Source: Pseudomonadota bacterium
GTDB taxonomy: Bacteria; Pseudomonadota; Gammaproteobacteria; Burkholderiales; Rhodocyclaceae
DNA length: 64,000 bases
Direction: 5' to 3'
Assembly (NCBI GenBank): GCA_018262095.1
Contig: JAGTRW010000003.1
Coordinates: 62,001-126,000, forward strand
The position numbers were made by a program, and so were the translations under genes. This document shows positions 44,107-56,200 of this stretch, in pieces. The stretch's first letter is position 1. Every line of letters begins with the position of its first letter. The notes under the pieces are model-generated. The model worked only from the letters and a program-made list of their open reading frames with translations, searched no databases and had not been told where the DNA came from.

Positions 44107-45459
44107 CTAGCGCGAGATATTCTTGTGCAGCGTCCCGTCTTTCATGATCACCAGGAAATTCCTGGCCGGGTCTTCGATCAATTTGATGTTCGCCACCGGG
44201 TCGCCGTCGACCAGCAGCAGGTCGGCCAGCGCGCCTTCCTCGACGACGCCGAGCTTGCCCGGGTAGGGGCTGCGTGGGCCGGACAGGGCGAGCAGTTGCC
44301 CGTTGTCTCCGGTAGCCATCTTGAGCACCTCTCCGGGCGAGTACCAGCGCACCAGCTTGGCCAGCATCTCGCCGTGCCTTTCCGCCAACTCGGGGCTGAA
44401 GATCATGTCGGTTCCCCAGGCGGTCTTGATCTTGTATTTCCGGGCCAGCGCGTAGGCGACGTCGGTTCCGTGCGCCACCGCCAGTTGCTTGACGCGCCGC
44501 TCGCCCGACAGGGCAGTCCAGTCGGCGTCGTCGAGCAGCGGTTGCAGGCACCACCAGATGCCCTTGTCGGCCATCAGCTTGACCGTCGCCTCGTCGATCA
44601 GCTGGCCGTGCTCGATGGCCTTGACGCCAGCGGCAATCGCCACCCGAATGGCGCGCGGCGTGTAGGCATGAACCGTCACGTAGGTTCCCCAGTTCTCGGC
44701 CGCTTCGACCGCGGCGTGCAATTCGGCTTGCGAGAACTGCGAGACGTCGAGCGGATCGTACTCGGAACCGACGCCGCCGCCGGCGGTGAGCTTGATCTGG
44801 CTGGCGCCCTTCATGAGGTTCTCGCGCGCGCGGCGGCGCACTTCGTCGGGGCTGTCGGCGATTGCCGACAGGCCAATGCGTTCGCTGTAGCTCAGCGGAT
44901 CGCCGGCAGCTCTGGGGATCTCATAGGGCAGGCGGAAGTCGCCGTGGCCACCGGTTTGGGAAATCAAGGTGCCCGAAGGAAAGATTCGCGGCCCGGCGAT
45001 CAGTCCGCTGTCGATGGCGCGTTTGAGGCCGAAAGTCGGCCCGCCCATGTCGCGCACGCTCGTAAAGCCGCGCAGCAAGGTCGCTTCGGCGGCCTTGCCG
45101 GCGGCAATCTGCACGTAGCCGATGTCGGCATTGAGCGCCTCGCCCATCGACACCGCCATCACCGAGATATGCGAGTGCGCGTCGATCAGCCCCGGCATCA
45201 GCGTCCGCCCACGACCGTCGATGCGCGTTACTGAGGTGGCCGGTGGGTCGGCAATCGGCGAGGTCGAAATGGTCTTGATATGCTTGCCGACCACCAGCAC
45301 GTTCGACGGCGCCGAAAGCTGGTCCGAGTTGCCGCTGAAGACGCGGACGTTCTCGAAGATGACGCCGGTGGCCTGAGGCTCAGCGGCGGGCGCTGCGTCG
45401 ATCGCGCTGCAGCTCAAGATCAGTAATGCCTTGAGCAGATTTGCGCAGCTCATTTTCAT
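44107..45459 (-). CDS. exported metal-dependent amidohydrolase (imidazolonepropionase/prolidase-like)
   Basis: The 450-residue protein has a signal peptide (to about AAPAAEP), then an amidohydrolase-superfamily barrel. Metal ligands are visible as DAHSH, the carboxylated Lys in QIKLTAGGG, VHAY, EHG and the Asp of TDMIF. The C-terminal PYPGKLGVVEEGALADLLLVDGDP closes the beta-sandwich. Relatives include Xaa-Pro or Xaa-Arg dipeptidases and imidazolonepropionase-like enzymes acting in the periplasm. Confidence 0.88.
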   Translation of the reverse strand: MKMSCANLLKALLILSCSAIDAAPAAEPQATGVIFENVRVFSGNSDQLSAPSNVLVVGKHIKTISTSPIADPPATSVTRIDGRGRTLMPGLIDAHSHISVMAVSMGEALNADIGYVQIAAGKAAEATLLRGFTSVRDMGGPTFGLKRAIDSGLIAGPRIFPSGTLISQTGGHGDFRLPYEIPRAAGDPLSYSERIGLSAIADSPDEVRRRARENLMKGASQIKLTAGGGVGSEYDPLDVSQFSQAELHAAVEAAENWGTYVTVHAYTPRAIRVAIAAGVKAIEHGQLIDEATVKLMADKGIWWCLQPLLDDADWTALSGERRVKQLAVAHGTDVAYALARKYKIKTAWGTDMIFSPELAERHGEMLAKLVRWYSPGEVLKMATGDNGQLLALSGPRSPYPGKLGVVEEGALADLLLVDGDPVANIKLIEDPARNFLVIMKDGTLHKNISR

Positions 45460-45608
45460 GGTGGCCCTTTGCCTTGCGATGTTGAAGGAATCGATGGCTT
45501 ATGCCGCCGAGCGACGCGCGATTATAGATGAGCGTCGCCGGACCAAGCGAGAAGAAGCTGGCGATCTGGCGCCCGGCGGATGCGTCAGCGCGATTGCGCC
45601 AGCGGCCA

Positions 45609-46406
45609 TCACTGGCCTTTTTCGACCATCTTTTGCGGCAGCAGCGCTTGCAAGCCGCCCTCGGCAATCTCGTTGTTGAAGAGCGATTTCCAGCTGTGCG
45701 TCGCGCCGGGGATCTCGATGTAGCGCGCATCGACGCCCCTTTTCTTGAGCCCATCGATATATCCGGTAACCAGCCCGGGCGGAACGACCGTGTCGTTCGA
45801 TCCGGTGAACGCAAGAACCTGCGCGCCGAGCGGGACCGCTTCGGCCAGGGTAATCGGGTTAACGCCCCGCCAGTTGAACGGCTTTTCACAAGGGCAGCCG
45901 GCCAGAAAGACCGCATCGACGAGGCCTGGTGACAGCGCGAGAATGTCCGCGGCAAATACTGCGCCGGTCGAGTGGCCGAGCAGTACCAGCCTTTGCGGCC
46001 GGTAATGTTCTTTCAGTTTCACCAATGCGGCGGCCAAAGAGTCGACATTTTTCGAAGTGGCCATCGCGCTCTGCCGATTGTAGTTGTCGCCCGTCGACGC
46101 GTTGCCGTTGCGGTCGGCGTAGCCGTGCAGCAGCAAGGCGACACTCGCTACCGAGTCTGACGCGTAGCGCTGCGCATCCCGGTACATGTAATCCGCCGGC
46201 CCTCCGGCACTGACGCTGCCATGCAGCCAGACGAGCAGGGTTGGCGTTCCCGGCGCTGCACCGAAGGTTTTTACGACAAAACACTCGTCGCCGCCGCCGA
46301 CCCGGGTGACGAAGTCTTCGTCGCTGCAGGCGGCGTAGCCGGAAGCGGCAGCCAGCAGCGCCAAAGCGGCGGAAAAAATCCGTATCAAGACAAACGCGCT
46401 GCGCAT
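45609..46406 (-). CDS. exported alpha/beta hydrolase
   Basis: The 265-residue protein has a signal peptide (ALALLAAASGYAA), LVWLHGSVSAGG as oxyanion loop, nucleophile elbow LLGHSTGA, acid Asp in GSNDTVVPP and catalytic His in GATHSWKS. The pattern fits feruloyl- or PHB-depolymerase-like esterases. The frame is open upstream to 46580, but ATG 46406 starts right before the signal peptide. Confidence 0.82.
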   Translation of the reverse strand: MRSAFVLIRIFSAALALLAAASGYAACSDEDFVTRVGGGDECFVVKTFGAAPGTPTLLVWLHGSVSAGGPADYMYRDAQRYASDSVASVALLLHGYADRNGNASTGDNYNRQSAMATSKNVDSLAAALVKLKEHYRPQRLVLLGHSTGAVFAADILALSPGLVDAVFLAGCPCEKPFNWRGVNPITLAEAVPLGAQVLAFTGSNDTVVPPGLVTGYIDGLKKRGVDARYIEIPGATHSWKSLFNNEIAEGGLQALLPQKMVEKGQ

Positions 46407-46627
46407 TGCTTTCTCCCTTGTTGCCCGCGGAATTACCGTGACCCAGGTCATCTTCGTGACCTCTTGCGGATTGCCGATTGTACTTCGGGCGCGGCTCGCG
46501 CATCCACGTCCCGCGGTTCGAGCAGGCCAGTCGTGGCCGCACCGCCATCGCGAAAATCTTTCGCTGGCCAGACTGGCCAATTGACAGAAACCGATGCAGA
46601 ATCGGGCCTTCTAAAACTGGGGGGCTT

Positions 46628-46960
46628 ATGAAAAACGGTATCTTCCTGCTCATCGCGATTGTCTCCGAAACCATTGCCACGTCGGCGCTCAAATCGAGCG
46701 AGGGATTTTCGAGGCTGTGGCCGTCAGTGCTGGTCGTAGTCGGGTACAGCGCGGCGTTTTACTTCCTGGCGCTGACTTTGCGGACCATTCCGGTCGGCAT
46801 CGCCTACGCGATCTGGTCGGGGGTTGGCGTTGTCCTCATCGCGCTCGCCGGCTGGCTGATCTACGGGCAGAAACTTGATGCCGCGGCCTTGATCGGGATG
46901 GGGCTGATTATTGCAGGGGTCGTCGTCATGAACGTCTTTTCGACCTCGAGCGCGCACTAG
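46628..46960 (+). CDS. small multidrug resistance (SMR) efflux protein, EmrE type
   Basis: The 110-residue protein has four membrane helices and the essential Glu14 in [13 protein letters not shown], plus [21 protein letters not shown] in helix 3 and the closing [12 protein letters not shown]. These match EmrE-like exporters of quaternary ammonium compounds and polyamines. ATG 46628 places Glu at position 14 exactly as in EmrE. Confidence 0.92.
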   Translation: MKNGIFLLIAIVSETIATSALKSSEGFSRLWPSVLVVVGYSAAFYFLALTLRTIPVGIAYAIWSGVGVVLIALAGWLIYGQKLDAAALIGMGLIIAGVVVMNVFSTSSAH

Positions 46961-47128
46961 CTTGTCGTTGATGCGGCGCTTTGCGTGCAAGCGTACTTGC
47001 CCATGACCCTACCGGAAAAATGTCGGGCGCCTTTTTAAGTCGGCTTTAAGTTCCGTCGGCGCAAGCTTGAGGTCAATGCGATTCATCTGCCGGAAAATGG
47101 CCAATTTAAGCCTCGCGGCCCCAAGCAG

Positions 47129-48955
47129 ATGGCGGGGCTTGCTGATCGATTTGTACGGAAAGGCGTCTTTGTGGATTGGAATCACGAGTTGCATGCCAGC
47201 CTGGTTTGGCTCGGCCAGGCTTTTGCCATCAGTCTGATCGCGCTGGGCGCTACCTTCGCGATTCTGGGGCGATTTACCGGGTGGGGGCGCCAGTTTCTGC
47301 AGATCACCTCGGTCTATTTCAACCCGTCGCGCAGCGTGCTACCGCTGCTCTGGCTGGCGCTGATCGTGCTCATGACGCTGTTCGGGGTGCGTCTGAATGT
47401 TCTGTTTTCTTTCTGGTACAACGGCTTTTACAGCGCCATGCAAGCGCTCGACGCCAAAGCGTTCTGGTTCATGTTGCTCGTTTTCGCGATTCTGGCGACG
47501 ATTCACGTCGGACGCAGCCTGCTCAACGTCTACTTGCAGCAGGCGTTCCTGATCCGCTGGCGGGTCTGGCTCACCGAGTCGCTGGTCGAACGCTGGCTGG
47601 CCAAGCAAGCCTATTACCGCAGCCAGTTCGTTGCGGACAGCGCCGACAACCCGGACCAGCGTATTCAACAGGACGTCGAGAGCTTCGTCAGCAATTCGCT
47701 GGTGCTTTCCATGGGGCTGCTTGATGCTGCGGTCTCGCTGTTCGCGTTCACCGTCATCCTCTGGAATCTGTCCGGCGTGCTGGCGTTGTTCGGCTGGGAG
47801 ATTCCGCGGGCGATGGTTTTCATGGTCTATCTTTACGTCATCGTCGCGACGGTGTTCGCGCTCAAGGTCGGTCGGCCGCTGATCCGCCTGAACTTCCTCA
47901 ACGAACAGTTCAGCGCCAATTTCCGCTATGCGCTGATCCGCTTGCGCGAATACGGCGAGAGCATCGCCTTTTACCGCGGCGAAACCGTTGAACGCGCCAA
48001 TCTGCTGGCGCGCTTCGGCAACGTGATTGCCAACGCGTGGGCGGTGGTCTTCCGCTCGCTCAAGTTCCAGGGTTTCAATCTGGCGATCAGCCAGACCGCC
48101 GCGGTCTTCCCTTTCATCGTCCAGGCGCCGCGCCTGCTCGCCAAACAGATCACCCTGGGCGACGTCATGCAGACCGCGCAGTCGTTCGGCCAAGTCGAAG
48201 GCGCGCTGTCGTTCTTCCGCACGTCGTATGACAGCTTCGCGAGTTACCGCGCGGTCATCAACCGCCTGTCCGGCTTCCTCGATTCGATGGATTCAGCCGA
48301 GCAACTGAGCAGCGCGCAGATCGAAGCGGGTTCGCATCAACTGGCGGTGCAGTCCCTGTCGGTGCGCACGCCATCGGGCCATCTTCTGGTCGACGACCTG
48401 ACGCTGTCGCTCGAAAAGTCGGCATCGCTGTTGATTCGCGGCAAATCGGGAATCGGCAAAACCACCTTGCTGCGCGGCGTCGCCGGGCTGTGGCCGTATG
48501 CCGACGGCAAGGTCGTCAGGCCGCTCGGCGAGCAGTCGCTGTTCCTGCCACAAAAACCGTATCTGCCCTTGGGAACGTTGCGCTCGGCCTTGTACTATCC
48601 GGCGTCGGTGCAGGTCGACGATCAGGCCGCTGCGGTATTGGTCCAGTGTCAACTCGCTCACCTGGTCGGGCTCCTCGACGACGAGGCCGAGTGGGCGCGC
48701 ACGCTATCGCTTGGCGAACAGCAGCGCTTGGCGATCGGCCGCGTTCTGCTCAACCGCCCGCAGTTGGTGTTTCTTGACGAGGCGAGTTCGGCGATGGACG
48801 AAGGCCTGGAATACGCGATGTATCATTTGCTGCGCCAATCCCTGCCCGACGCCATCCTGGTCAGCGTCGGGCATCGCAGCAGCTTGCTCGATTTTCATAC
48901 GCAGGAACTCGAGTTGCTGGGGGCCGGCCAGTGGCGGCTGCATCAGCTGCATTGA
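47129..48955 (+). CDS. SbmA/YddA-type ABC transporter (fused permease and ATPase)
   Basis: The first 360 residues form a six-helix SbmA/BacA-like membrane domain (WYNGFYSAMQALDAKAFW, TESLVERWLAKQAYYR, NPDQRIQQDVESF). The C-terminal ATPase has Walker A GKSGIGKTTL, signature LSLGEQQRL and Walker B LVFLDEASSAMDE. This is the YddA / YojI-like arrangement; relatives import or export peptides or vitamins (B12 in mycobacterial BacA). ATG 47129 has a weak ribosome site; GTG 47171 is an alternative start. Confidence 0.9.
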   Translation: MAGLADRFVRKGVFVDWNHELHASLVWLGQAFAISLIALGATFAILGRFTGWGRQFLQITSVYFNPSRSVLPLLWLALIVLMTLFGVRLNVLFSFWYNGFYSAMQALDAKAFWFMLLVFAILATIHVGRSLLNVYLQQAFLIRWRVWLTESLVERWLAKQAYYRSQFVADSADNPDQRIQQDVESFVSNSLVLSMGLLDAAVSLFAFTVILWNLSGVLALFGWEIPRAMVFMVYLYVIVATVFALKVGRPLIRLNFLNEQFSANFRYALIRLREYGESIAFYRGETVERANLLARFGNVIANAWAVVFRSLKFQGFNLAISQTAAVFPFIVQAPRLLAKQITLGDVMQTAQSFGQVEGALSFFRTSYDSFASYRAVINRLSGFLDSMDSAEQLSSAQIEAGSHQLAVQSLSVRTPSGHLLVDDLTLSLEKSASLLIRGKSGIGKTTLLRGVAGLWPYADGKVVRPLGEQSLFLPQKPYLPLGTLRSALYYPASVQVDDQAAAVLVQCQLAHLVGLLDDEAEWARTLSLGEQQRLAIGRVLLNRPQLVFLDEASSAMDEGLEYAMYHLLRQSLPDAILVSVGHRSSLLDFHTQELELLGAGQWRLHQLH

Positions 48956-49203
48956 CCTGACTTCATAGGCTTCGCGGGAAGCGTTGCGGCCTGCCTGCGC
49001 ACCGCCCGCGCATTCCCCGCCTATCGTTGCTGGCGGCGTTTGACGTCGCCTGCCCATTTTTCAATTTCAATGCGAAACAATTACCTGTATTGTTCGCTAC
49101 GATGTGGTTGGTATCGCGTAAGTGCAGTGAACTTTTTGCCTCCAGCCGCTCAAGCAATTGGGCCTCGGGCGCAGTCTCTCTGAACATTTGCAACGAGGCC
49201 ATC

Positions 49204-50334
49204 GTGTCCATTCAAAAGCGCATCTCGCCTTCTTGCTGGTTTCGAATCCTCACGCTGCTGGCCGGGCTGCTCGGTCTGTTCGCCTGCTCGCCACCGCCAC
49301 CGATTCCTCTGGGCTTTGTCGGCGGCCTGTCCGGGCGCGTTGCCGATCTCGGGGTCGAAGGGCGCAATGGCGCGACGCTGGCCGTCGAACTGCGCAACAA
49401 GGCGGGCGGCGTCAAGGGGCGCCGGATCGAGTTGCTGGCCGAGGACGACCAGCAGAATCCGGCGATGGCACGTCAAGCCGTTGGCAAGCTGATCGACCTC
49501 AAGGTCGAGGCGATCATCGGGCCGATGACCAGCGCCATGGCGATGGTCGCCGTTCCGCTGGTCAACCAGGCGCAGTTGGTGATGGTCAGCCCGACGGTCA
49601 CCACCAATGCCTTGAGCGGACTTGACGACTATTTCTTTCGCGTTTTGCCGGCGACGAGCCGTTATGCAAAAAAAGACGCCGACTATCACTTTGATCGCCT
49701 CGGCTTGCGCCGCGTCGCTGCCGTCGTCGATCTCAGCAACCGCGCTTATACGGAGAGCTGGCTGGCCGACTATCGCGCCGCGTTTGCCGCTGGTGGCGGC
49801 CAGGTGGTCGACAGCATCGATTTTTCGTCGAGCGGCGAAGTGCTCTTCGCCGACTTGGCGCGCCGCTTGCTGGTCAGCCAGCCCGACGGCATTCTGATCC
49901 TTGCCAACGCGGTCGATACCGCGATGTTGTGCCAGCACCTGCGCAAGCTCGATGCGTCGATTCTGATTACCACGTCAGAGTGGGCGGCGACCGAGCAGTT
50001 GATCGAAGTGGGCGGCGGCTCGGTTGAAGGGATCGTGATTGCCCAATTTCTCGATCGGCAGAGCACGCAGCCGGCTTTTCTCAAGTTCCGTCAGAATTAC
50101 CTCGACCGTTTCGGCAAGCCTCCCGGCTTTGCCGGATTGACGGCCTTCGACGCGACCAATGTGGTTTTGGACGCGATCGAATACCAGGTCGCCGGCCAAT
50201 CGCTCAAGCAATCGCTGCTGGCGCGCAAGGTTTTTCCCGGAACCCAGTCTCCGGTGGCATTCGATGCTTTCGGCGACTCTTCGCACGAGACCTTCCTGAC
50301 GACGGTCAAGGACGGCCTGTTCGTCAGGCTGTGA
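49204..50334 (+). CDS. solute-binding lipoprotein, branched-chain-amino-acid receptor fold
   Basis: The 376-residue protein has a lipoprotein signal (GLLGLFAC) and a type I periplasmic-binding fold with [27 protein letters not shown] and [26 protein letters not shown], as in LivJ/AmiC-like receptors. No permease or ATPase follows. Instead its stop overlaps the start of a hybrid histidine kinase (TGATG), so it probably senses a ligand for that kinase. GTG 49204 is chosen because it gives a normal lipoprotein leader; the frame is open to 49027. Confidence 0.82.
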   Translation: MSIQKRISPSCWFRILTLLAGLLGLFACSPPPPIPLGFVGGLSGRVADLGVEGRNGATLAVELRNKAGGVKGRRIELLAEDDQQNPAMARQAVGKLIDLKVEAIIGPMTSAMAMVAVPLVNQAQLVMVSPTVTTNALSGLDDYFFRVLPATSRYAKKDADYHFDRLGLRRVAAVVDLSNRAYTESWLADYRAAFAAGGGQVVDSIDFSSSGEVLFADLARRLLVSQPDGILILANAVDTAMLCQHLRKLDASILITTSEWAATEQLIEVGGGSVEGIVIAQFLDRQSTQPAFLKFRQNYLDRFGKPPGFAGLTAFDATNVVLDAIEYQVAGQSLKQSLLARKVFPGTQSPVAFDAFGDSSHETFLTTVKDGLFVRL

Positions 50335-53300
50335 TGCGCTACCAGCTCCGTCATTGGCTAACGATCGGCCTCTGCGCGCTGGCCGGAATTCCAGTGCTGA
50401 TGGTGACGGGATTCCTGCTGGTCTTTCTGGTGCCGCAGCAGCAGGCGCGTGTCGACGCCGAACGCCGCGCCTTCAGCGACGCCGTTTCCGACCGCGTCGA
50501 TGGCTATCTGATCAGCTCGGCTGCGGCCATCGAGCGACTCGGCGAGGATATCTCCGCGGTGGCCATCGCCGATCCGATCGTCGAGCAAAAGTTCGATGCC
50601 CTGGCGACAACCGAATCGGCGATCGAAGCCCTCTATCTTCTCGACAGCCGCTTGCACGTCGTCCAGGTCGGGCTTGACAGATCGCTCCGCGCTTTTCGAG
50701 CCAATTATCAAGGCATCGATTTTTCGGGCCGGCCCTATGTGCGAATGGCGCAGCGCACTGGTAAAGCGACCTGGTCAGACATCTACCTTTCGGCGCGCGG
50801 CGAAGCGTCGGTTGCCGTGGCGATCCCGCTCAGCGACCGGATCCTGGTCGGCGAGATGAATTTGCGCCGGCTTTCCGAATTCGTCCGCCAGCTCGGCGGA
50901 ATCGACGGGCTGGTGGCGATCGTCGTCGATCATCAAGGCAACATCGTCGCGCACCCCGACGCCAACAAGGGGCTGCAGCACGAGCGTCTGGCCGGGAGCC
51001 CGTTGCTGCAGGCCGGACTGGCCGGGCGCAAGGGGGTGGGCGAAATCGAGATGGAAGGACGCAGCTATGTCGGGACGGTGACGCCGATCCCCGGGCTGGG
51101 CTGGGTGGCGCTGGTCATCCAGCCGCGCGCCGTGGCCTTCGCCACGCAGCGTACGGTCATCTTGGCGCTGGTTTCCTGCGCCGCGTTCTCGCTGCTGCTG
51201 GCGCTTGGCATGGCCTTCTGGCTGGCCCGCATCCTGACGCGCCGAACCCGTGATTTTGCCGGCCACATGCAAGCGGTGGCCAACGGCAACTATGAAGCGG
51301 CGATTCCCGATTTCCGCATCAAGGAGCTCAACGACCTGTCCGACAGCATGCGCCGCATGGCGACCGCGGTGCTCGAGCGCGAAACGCGGCTGCGCCAGAG
51401 CGAGGCGAGCGTTTCGCGCATCCTCGAAGGCGCCGCGGACGCGATCTTCATCGCCGACCAGAGCGGCCGCTATGTCTACGTCAACCAACAGGCGACGCGG
51501 CTGGTCGGCTATCGCCGCGATCAGCTGCTCGCCATGAGCATCGCCGACCTCGTTCCGGCCGCAGACGTCGCCAAAGTCGAGCGGCAGTTCGCCGAACTGC
51601 TGAGCTCGGGCGCCATGCTCAGAGAGCTATGGCTCAAGCGCCAGGACGGCGCTACGGTCGCCGTCGAGGTCAACGGCACCTTGTTGCCCGACGGCAATGT
51701 CCTCGGCGCCTGCCGCGACATTACCGAGCGCAAGCAGGCGGAAATAGTCACCGCCTTCCTGTCGCAGGCGGGCAGCAAAGCGGCCGACGAACCCTTCTTC
51801 GACGCGCTCGCCCGCTTCCTGTCTGCGACCCTGGAAATGGAGATCGTGTGCATCGATCGGCTCGAAGACGACGGCTTGATGGCGACTCCGCTGGCCGCCT
51901 GGCGTGACGGTCGCTTCGCCGACAAGCTGAGCTATGCGTTGCAAGACACGCCTTGCGCCGAGGCGGTTGGCAAGGCCGTCTGCTGTTTCCCCGTCGGCGT
52001 CAGCCGGCGTTTCCCGCGCGATCAGGCGCTGCGTGAGCTGCGCGCCGAAAGCTATGTCGGCGTCACCTTGTGGGGGCATGGCGGCGAGCCGATCGGGCTG
52101 ATCGCGTTGCTCGGACGGCGGCCCTTGAACCTGGACAGGCGCGCGCAGGCCGAGGCGACGCTCGAGCGAGTCGCCATGCGCGCCTCGGGCGAACTCGAAC
52201 GATTGATCGCCGAGAATGAAATCAAGAAGCTCAACACCGACCTCGAACAGCGCGTCCTCGCGCGTACCGCCGAGCTCGAAACCGCCAACCGGTCGCTGAC
52301 CGTCGCCAAGCTCCAGGCCGAGGCGGCCAACCTTGCCAAGAGCGCCTTCCTGGCCAATATGAGCCACGAGATCCGCACGCCGATGAACGCCATCCTGGGC
52401 ATGGCCAACCTGCTGCGCCGCGGCGGCGTCACGCCGCGACAGGCCGAGCGTCTCGACCAGATCGACACGGCCTCCAAGCATTTGCTCGGAACCATCAACG
52501 ACATCCTCGACCTGTCGAAAATCGAGGCCGGAAAATTCGTCATCGAAGAGGCGCCGGTGGCCATTGACGGACTGCTCCGCGAGGTCTATTCGATCATGAA
52601 CGAACGCGCGCAGGCCAAGGGATTGCAGCTGACGATCGAGTCGGCGGGCTTTCCTGACCCACTGCAAGGCGACCCGACGCGCTTGCAGCAGGCATTGCTC
52701 AACTACGTCTCGAACGCGATCAAATTTACCGAACGCGGTTCGGTGGTTTTGCGCGCCGTCAGGCAGCAGGAGACCGACGCTTCGCTGCTGGTGCGCTTTG
52801 AGGTCGAGGACAGCGGTATCGGCATTGCGCCGGAAACGCTGCCGCGGCTGTTTGGCGCCTTCGAACAGGCCGACAACTCGACCACGCGGAAATATGGCGG
52901 CAGCGGCTTGGGGCTGGCGATCACCCGGCGGCTCGCCGAAATGATGGGCGGCGAAACCGGCGTCGAGAGCGTTGCGGGAAGCGGCAGCACCTTCTGGTTC
53001 ACCGCCCGCCTCAGCAAAGGGGCAGGCCAGCCCGACCGCGCGCTGCCGCCGATCGGCGTCGCTGCGGCAGAGGCCGAGAGCGTCTTGCGCCAACGCCATC
53101 ACGGCACGCCGATCCTGCTGGTCGACGACGAGCCGGTGAATCTGATGGTGTTGCAGTACCTGCTGGAAGACTCGGGCTTGCTCGTCGACACCGCCGAAGA
53201 CGGTCTCGAGGCGCTCGCCAAGGCTGGCGAACGGCCCTACGCACTGATCCTGATGGACATGCAGATGCCCAAGCTCAACGGTCTGGAGGCGACGCGCAGG

Positions 53301-53492
53301 ATACGCGAGTTGGCCGGCTACGGCGCCGTGCCGATCTTGGCGATGACGGCCAATGCCTTTGCCGAGGACAGGAACCGCTGTTTCGAAGCCGGAATGAACG
53401 ACTTCATCGTCAAACCGATCGATCCGCTGCAGATTTTCGCGGCCTTGCTGAGGTGGCTGCCGCAGGGCGCTAGAAATGAAATTTGCATTTAG
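50334..53492 (+). CDS. hybrid sensor histidine kinase (dCache-HAMP-PAS-GAF-HisKA-REC)
   Basis: In order: membrane helix (about 10-32), periplasmic double-Cache sensor (about 35-270), helix (about 275-298), HAMP (about 299-350), PAS (about 358-470), GAF (about 475-625), coiled coil, HisKA with H678 ([14 protein letters not shown]), HATPase with SGIGI and GGSGLGL boxes, and a receiver with phospho-acceptor D975 (LILMDMQMP). No HPt domain is attached, so a separate phosphotransfer protein is needed. Its start overlaps the solute-binding lipoprotein stop. The output partner is not in the window. Confidence 0.92.
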   Translation: MRYQLRHWLTIGLCALAGIPVLMVTGFLLVFLVPQQQARVDAERRAFSDAVSDRVDGYLISSAAAIERLGEDISAVAIADPIVEQKFDALATTESAIEALYLLDSRLHVVQVGLDRSLRAFRANYQGIDFSGRPYVRMAQRTGKATWSDIYLSARGEASVAVAIPLSDRILVGEMNLRRLSEFVRQLGGIDGLVAIVVDHQGNIVAHPDANKGLQHERLAGSPLLQAGLAGRKGVGEIEMEGRSYVGTVTPIPGLGWVALVIQPRAVAFATQRTVILALVSCAAFSLLLALGMAFWLARILTRRTRDFAGHMQAVANGNYEAAIPDFRIKELNDLSDSMRRMATAVLERETRLRQSEASVSRILEGAADAIFIADQSGRYVYVNQQATRLVGYRRDQLLAMSIADLVPAADVAKVERQFAELLSSGAMLRELWLKRQDGATVAVEVNGTLLPDGNVLGACRDITERKQAEIVTAFLSQAGSKAADEPFFDALARFLSATLEMEIVCIDRLEDDGLMATPLAAWRDGRFADKLSYALQDTPCAEAVGKAVCCFPVGVSRRFPRDQALRELRAESYVGVTLWGHGGEPIGLIALLGRRPLNLDRRAQAEATLERVAMRASGELERLIAENEIKKLNTDLEQRVLARTAELETANRSLTVAKLQAEAANLAKSAFLANMSHEIRTPMNAILGMANLLRRGGVTPRQAERLDQIDTASKHLLGTINDILDLSKIEAGKFVIEEAPVAIDGLLREVYSIMNERAQAKGLQLTIESAGFPDPLQGDPTRLQQALLNYVSNAIKFTERGSVVLRAVRQQETDASLLVRFEVEDSGIGIAPETLPRLFGAFEQADNSTTRKYGGSGLGLAITRRLAEMMGGETGVESVAGSGSTFWFTARLSKGAGQPDRALPPIGVAAAEAESVLRQRHHGTPILLVDDEPVNLMVLQYLLEDSGLLVDTAEDGLEALAKAGERPYALILMDMQMPKLNGLEATRRIRELAGYGAVPILAMTANAFAEDRNRCFEAGMNDFIVKPIDPLQIFAALLRWLPQGARNEICI

Positions 53493-53532
53493 CCGACGAT
53501 AGAATTAATCTTCGTTCTTGCGCAAGGTTCTG

Positions 53533-53624
53533 AAACAAGGCAAACCCATCGAAAGATGGGGACGCAAAACCACCGGCCTACTGGACGCTGCAAGCGGCGT
53601 CCCAAGGTAGCGGGGTCACCAGGA
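53533..53624 (+). ncRNA. cyclic di-GMP-I (GEMM) riboswitch
   Basis: The conserved GEMM core is present: GGCAAACC, a stem CCCATC with a GAAA tetraloop (53551-53554), GGGGACGCAAAACCACCGG, the CCTA...GGTAGC tetraloop-receptor stem with a long GGACGC/GCGTCC hairpin, and closing GGGGTCACC. The last bases run into the AGGA ribosome site of the gene at 53632, so control is probably at translation initiation. No T-rich terminator follows. Confidence 0.93.
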
Positions 53625-53631
53625 AACCGCT

Positions 53632-54201
53632 ATGAGCATCAGCTATTCGACTACGACTGTCAGCCGCCGCAGGTTCATGGTAAAAGAAAAGAAGCAGGGG
53701 CCACGCCCGCCCGCTGCCAGTGGCCTCGACGGTTCAAGTTCCAACGCCAGCGCCGGCAAGTCTTCCGCGCCGGAATCTTTCCTGCGCGCGCCGTATCGGC
53801 GGCCGCTGGCGGCCGCGTCGTCGCCGTGGTGGACCAACTGGCTGGCGGTCACGCTGGTCAATGTGGCGGTGGTCGCTGCGATCGGCGGCCTTTACTCTTG
53901 GGTCGGTGCCGACTCAGAGGAAAGCAGCTACGTGCCGCGTCGAACGATGGTCCGGACGCCCTCGCCAATCAAAAGCGCTGCGGCGGCAACAACTTCCCCG
54001 GCGCCGCAGTCGTCGACGCTCAGCACGGCGCGCCAGGCGGTTGCCAGCCCGTCGACCGCCGACGAAATCGATCGCGCGATGCAAGATGGCAGCCGCAAGC
54101 TGGTACTGCCGTCAAACGTCGCGGGCAATTGCAGCATCGGCGACGGTGGCAGCAAGGATTTGGGCCGTTGCCTGGCGCAAAACGGTGCCCGCGCCAAGTA
54201 G
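53632..54201 (+). CDS. single-pass membrane protein under c-di-GMP riboswitch control
   Basis: The 189-residue protein has a basic, low-complexity N-terminal 70 residues in the cytosol, one membrane helix (about 71-90, WLAVTLVNVAVVAAIGGLYS) and a periplasmic Ser/Ala/Pro-rich tail ending in a small segment with two cysteines (GNCSIGDGGSKDLGRC). I do not recognise the family. Control by a c-di-GMP riboswitch suggests a part in surface attachment, pili or matrix. The ATG at 53632 lies seven bases after AGGA at the end of the riboswitch. Confidence 0.75.
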   Translation: MSISYSTTTVSRRRFMVKEKKQGPRPPAASGLDGSSSNASAGKSSAPESFLRAPYRRPLAAASSPWWTNWLAVTLVNVAVVAAIGGLYSWVGADSEESSYVPRRTMVRTPSPIKSAAAATTSPAPQSSTLSTARQAVASPSTADEIDRAMQDGSRKLVLPSNVAGNCSIGDGGSKDLGRCLAQNGARAK

Positions 54202-54221
54202 CGTGCTTTGCCCGCCGCCGG

Positions 54222-55553
<1,332 letters not shown>

Positions 55554-55669
55554 GCGGGGGCTTCTCGTGAGTGGGCAAAGACAGATAGTACACGCCAATG
55601 CCTGCCGGCATGGCTTGAGTTTCGGTCACAACGCCTGGCCCCAAGCGCAGGCCTTGGCCGATCGGCGGG

Positions 55670-56092
55670 CTATTTTTTCGCGCAGGCGATCTGCCGGACC
55701 TTGTCGCGGGTGCTGCCGGGCTCGACGCTCTCCCACTGCGCGTCGGCGACCTGCTCGCTGCCCATCATCCGCCCGCCGCCCATCTGCTCGGAATAGGCTT
55801 CGCCGGCGAGGGTTCGCGCGCGCATTGCCGTGCAGTCATACTCGATCAGCGTCTTGATCGACCACACCACCGTCTGCGCATCGGTCCACTGCGCCGCGGT
55901 GAAATCCATGAGCTGCCAGATCTGCGTCAAATCACCATTTTTCCGGATCAATTTCTGGTCCAGATAGATGCGGAAATCTTCGTTGCGACCGAGCGGCATC
56001 CACTCCGCCAGCACCGTTGCGGGAAGCAGAACGGCAAGCAGCACGACCAGCGTTCGCCGCCGGGCTTTGGAGAAACTGGGCGAGGTGTTCAT
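55670..56092 (-). CDS. surface-adhesin E-like exported protein
   Basis: The 140-residue protein has a signal peptide ending near VLAEW and a body (WMPLGRNEDFRIYLDQKLIRKNGDLTQIWQLMDF) that matches the small beta-rich surface-adhesin-E-like family seen in Haemophilus protein E and many betaproteobacteria. Two cysteines in the mature part can form a disulphide. Adhesive function is known only for a few members. Confidence 0.75.
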   Translation of the reverse strand: MNTSPSFSKARRRTLVVLLAVLLPATVLAEWMPLGRNEDFRIYLDQKLIRKNGDLTQIWQLMDFTAAQWTDAQTVVWSIKTLIEYDCTAMRARTLAGEAYSEQMGGGRMMGSEQVADAQWESVEPGSTRDKVRQIACAKK

Positions 56093-56200
56093 GGCGCAAT
56101 ATTGGCTTGAAAGTCGACGTTAGCCAAGGTTACCGCAATTTGCCGCGCGCTTCCTGAAACCCGTCGACGTCGACGAAGCGCGCGATTGACGATGCTGCCG

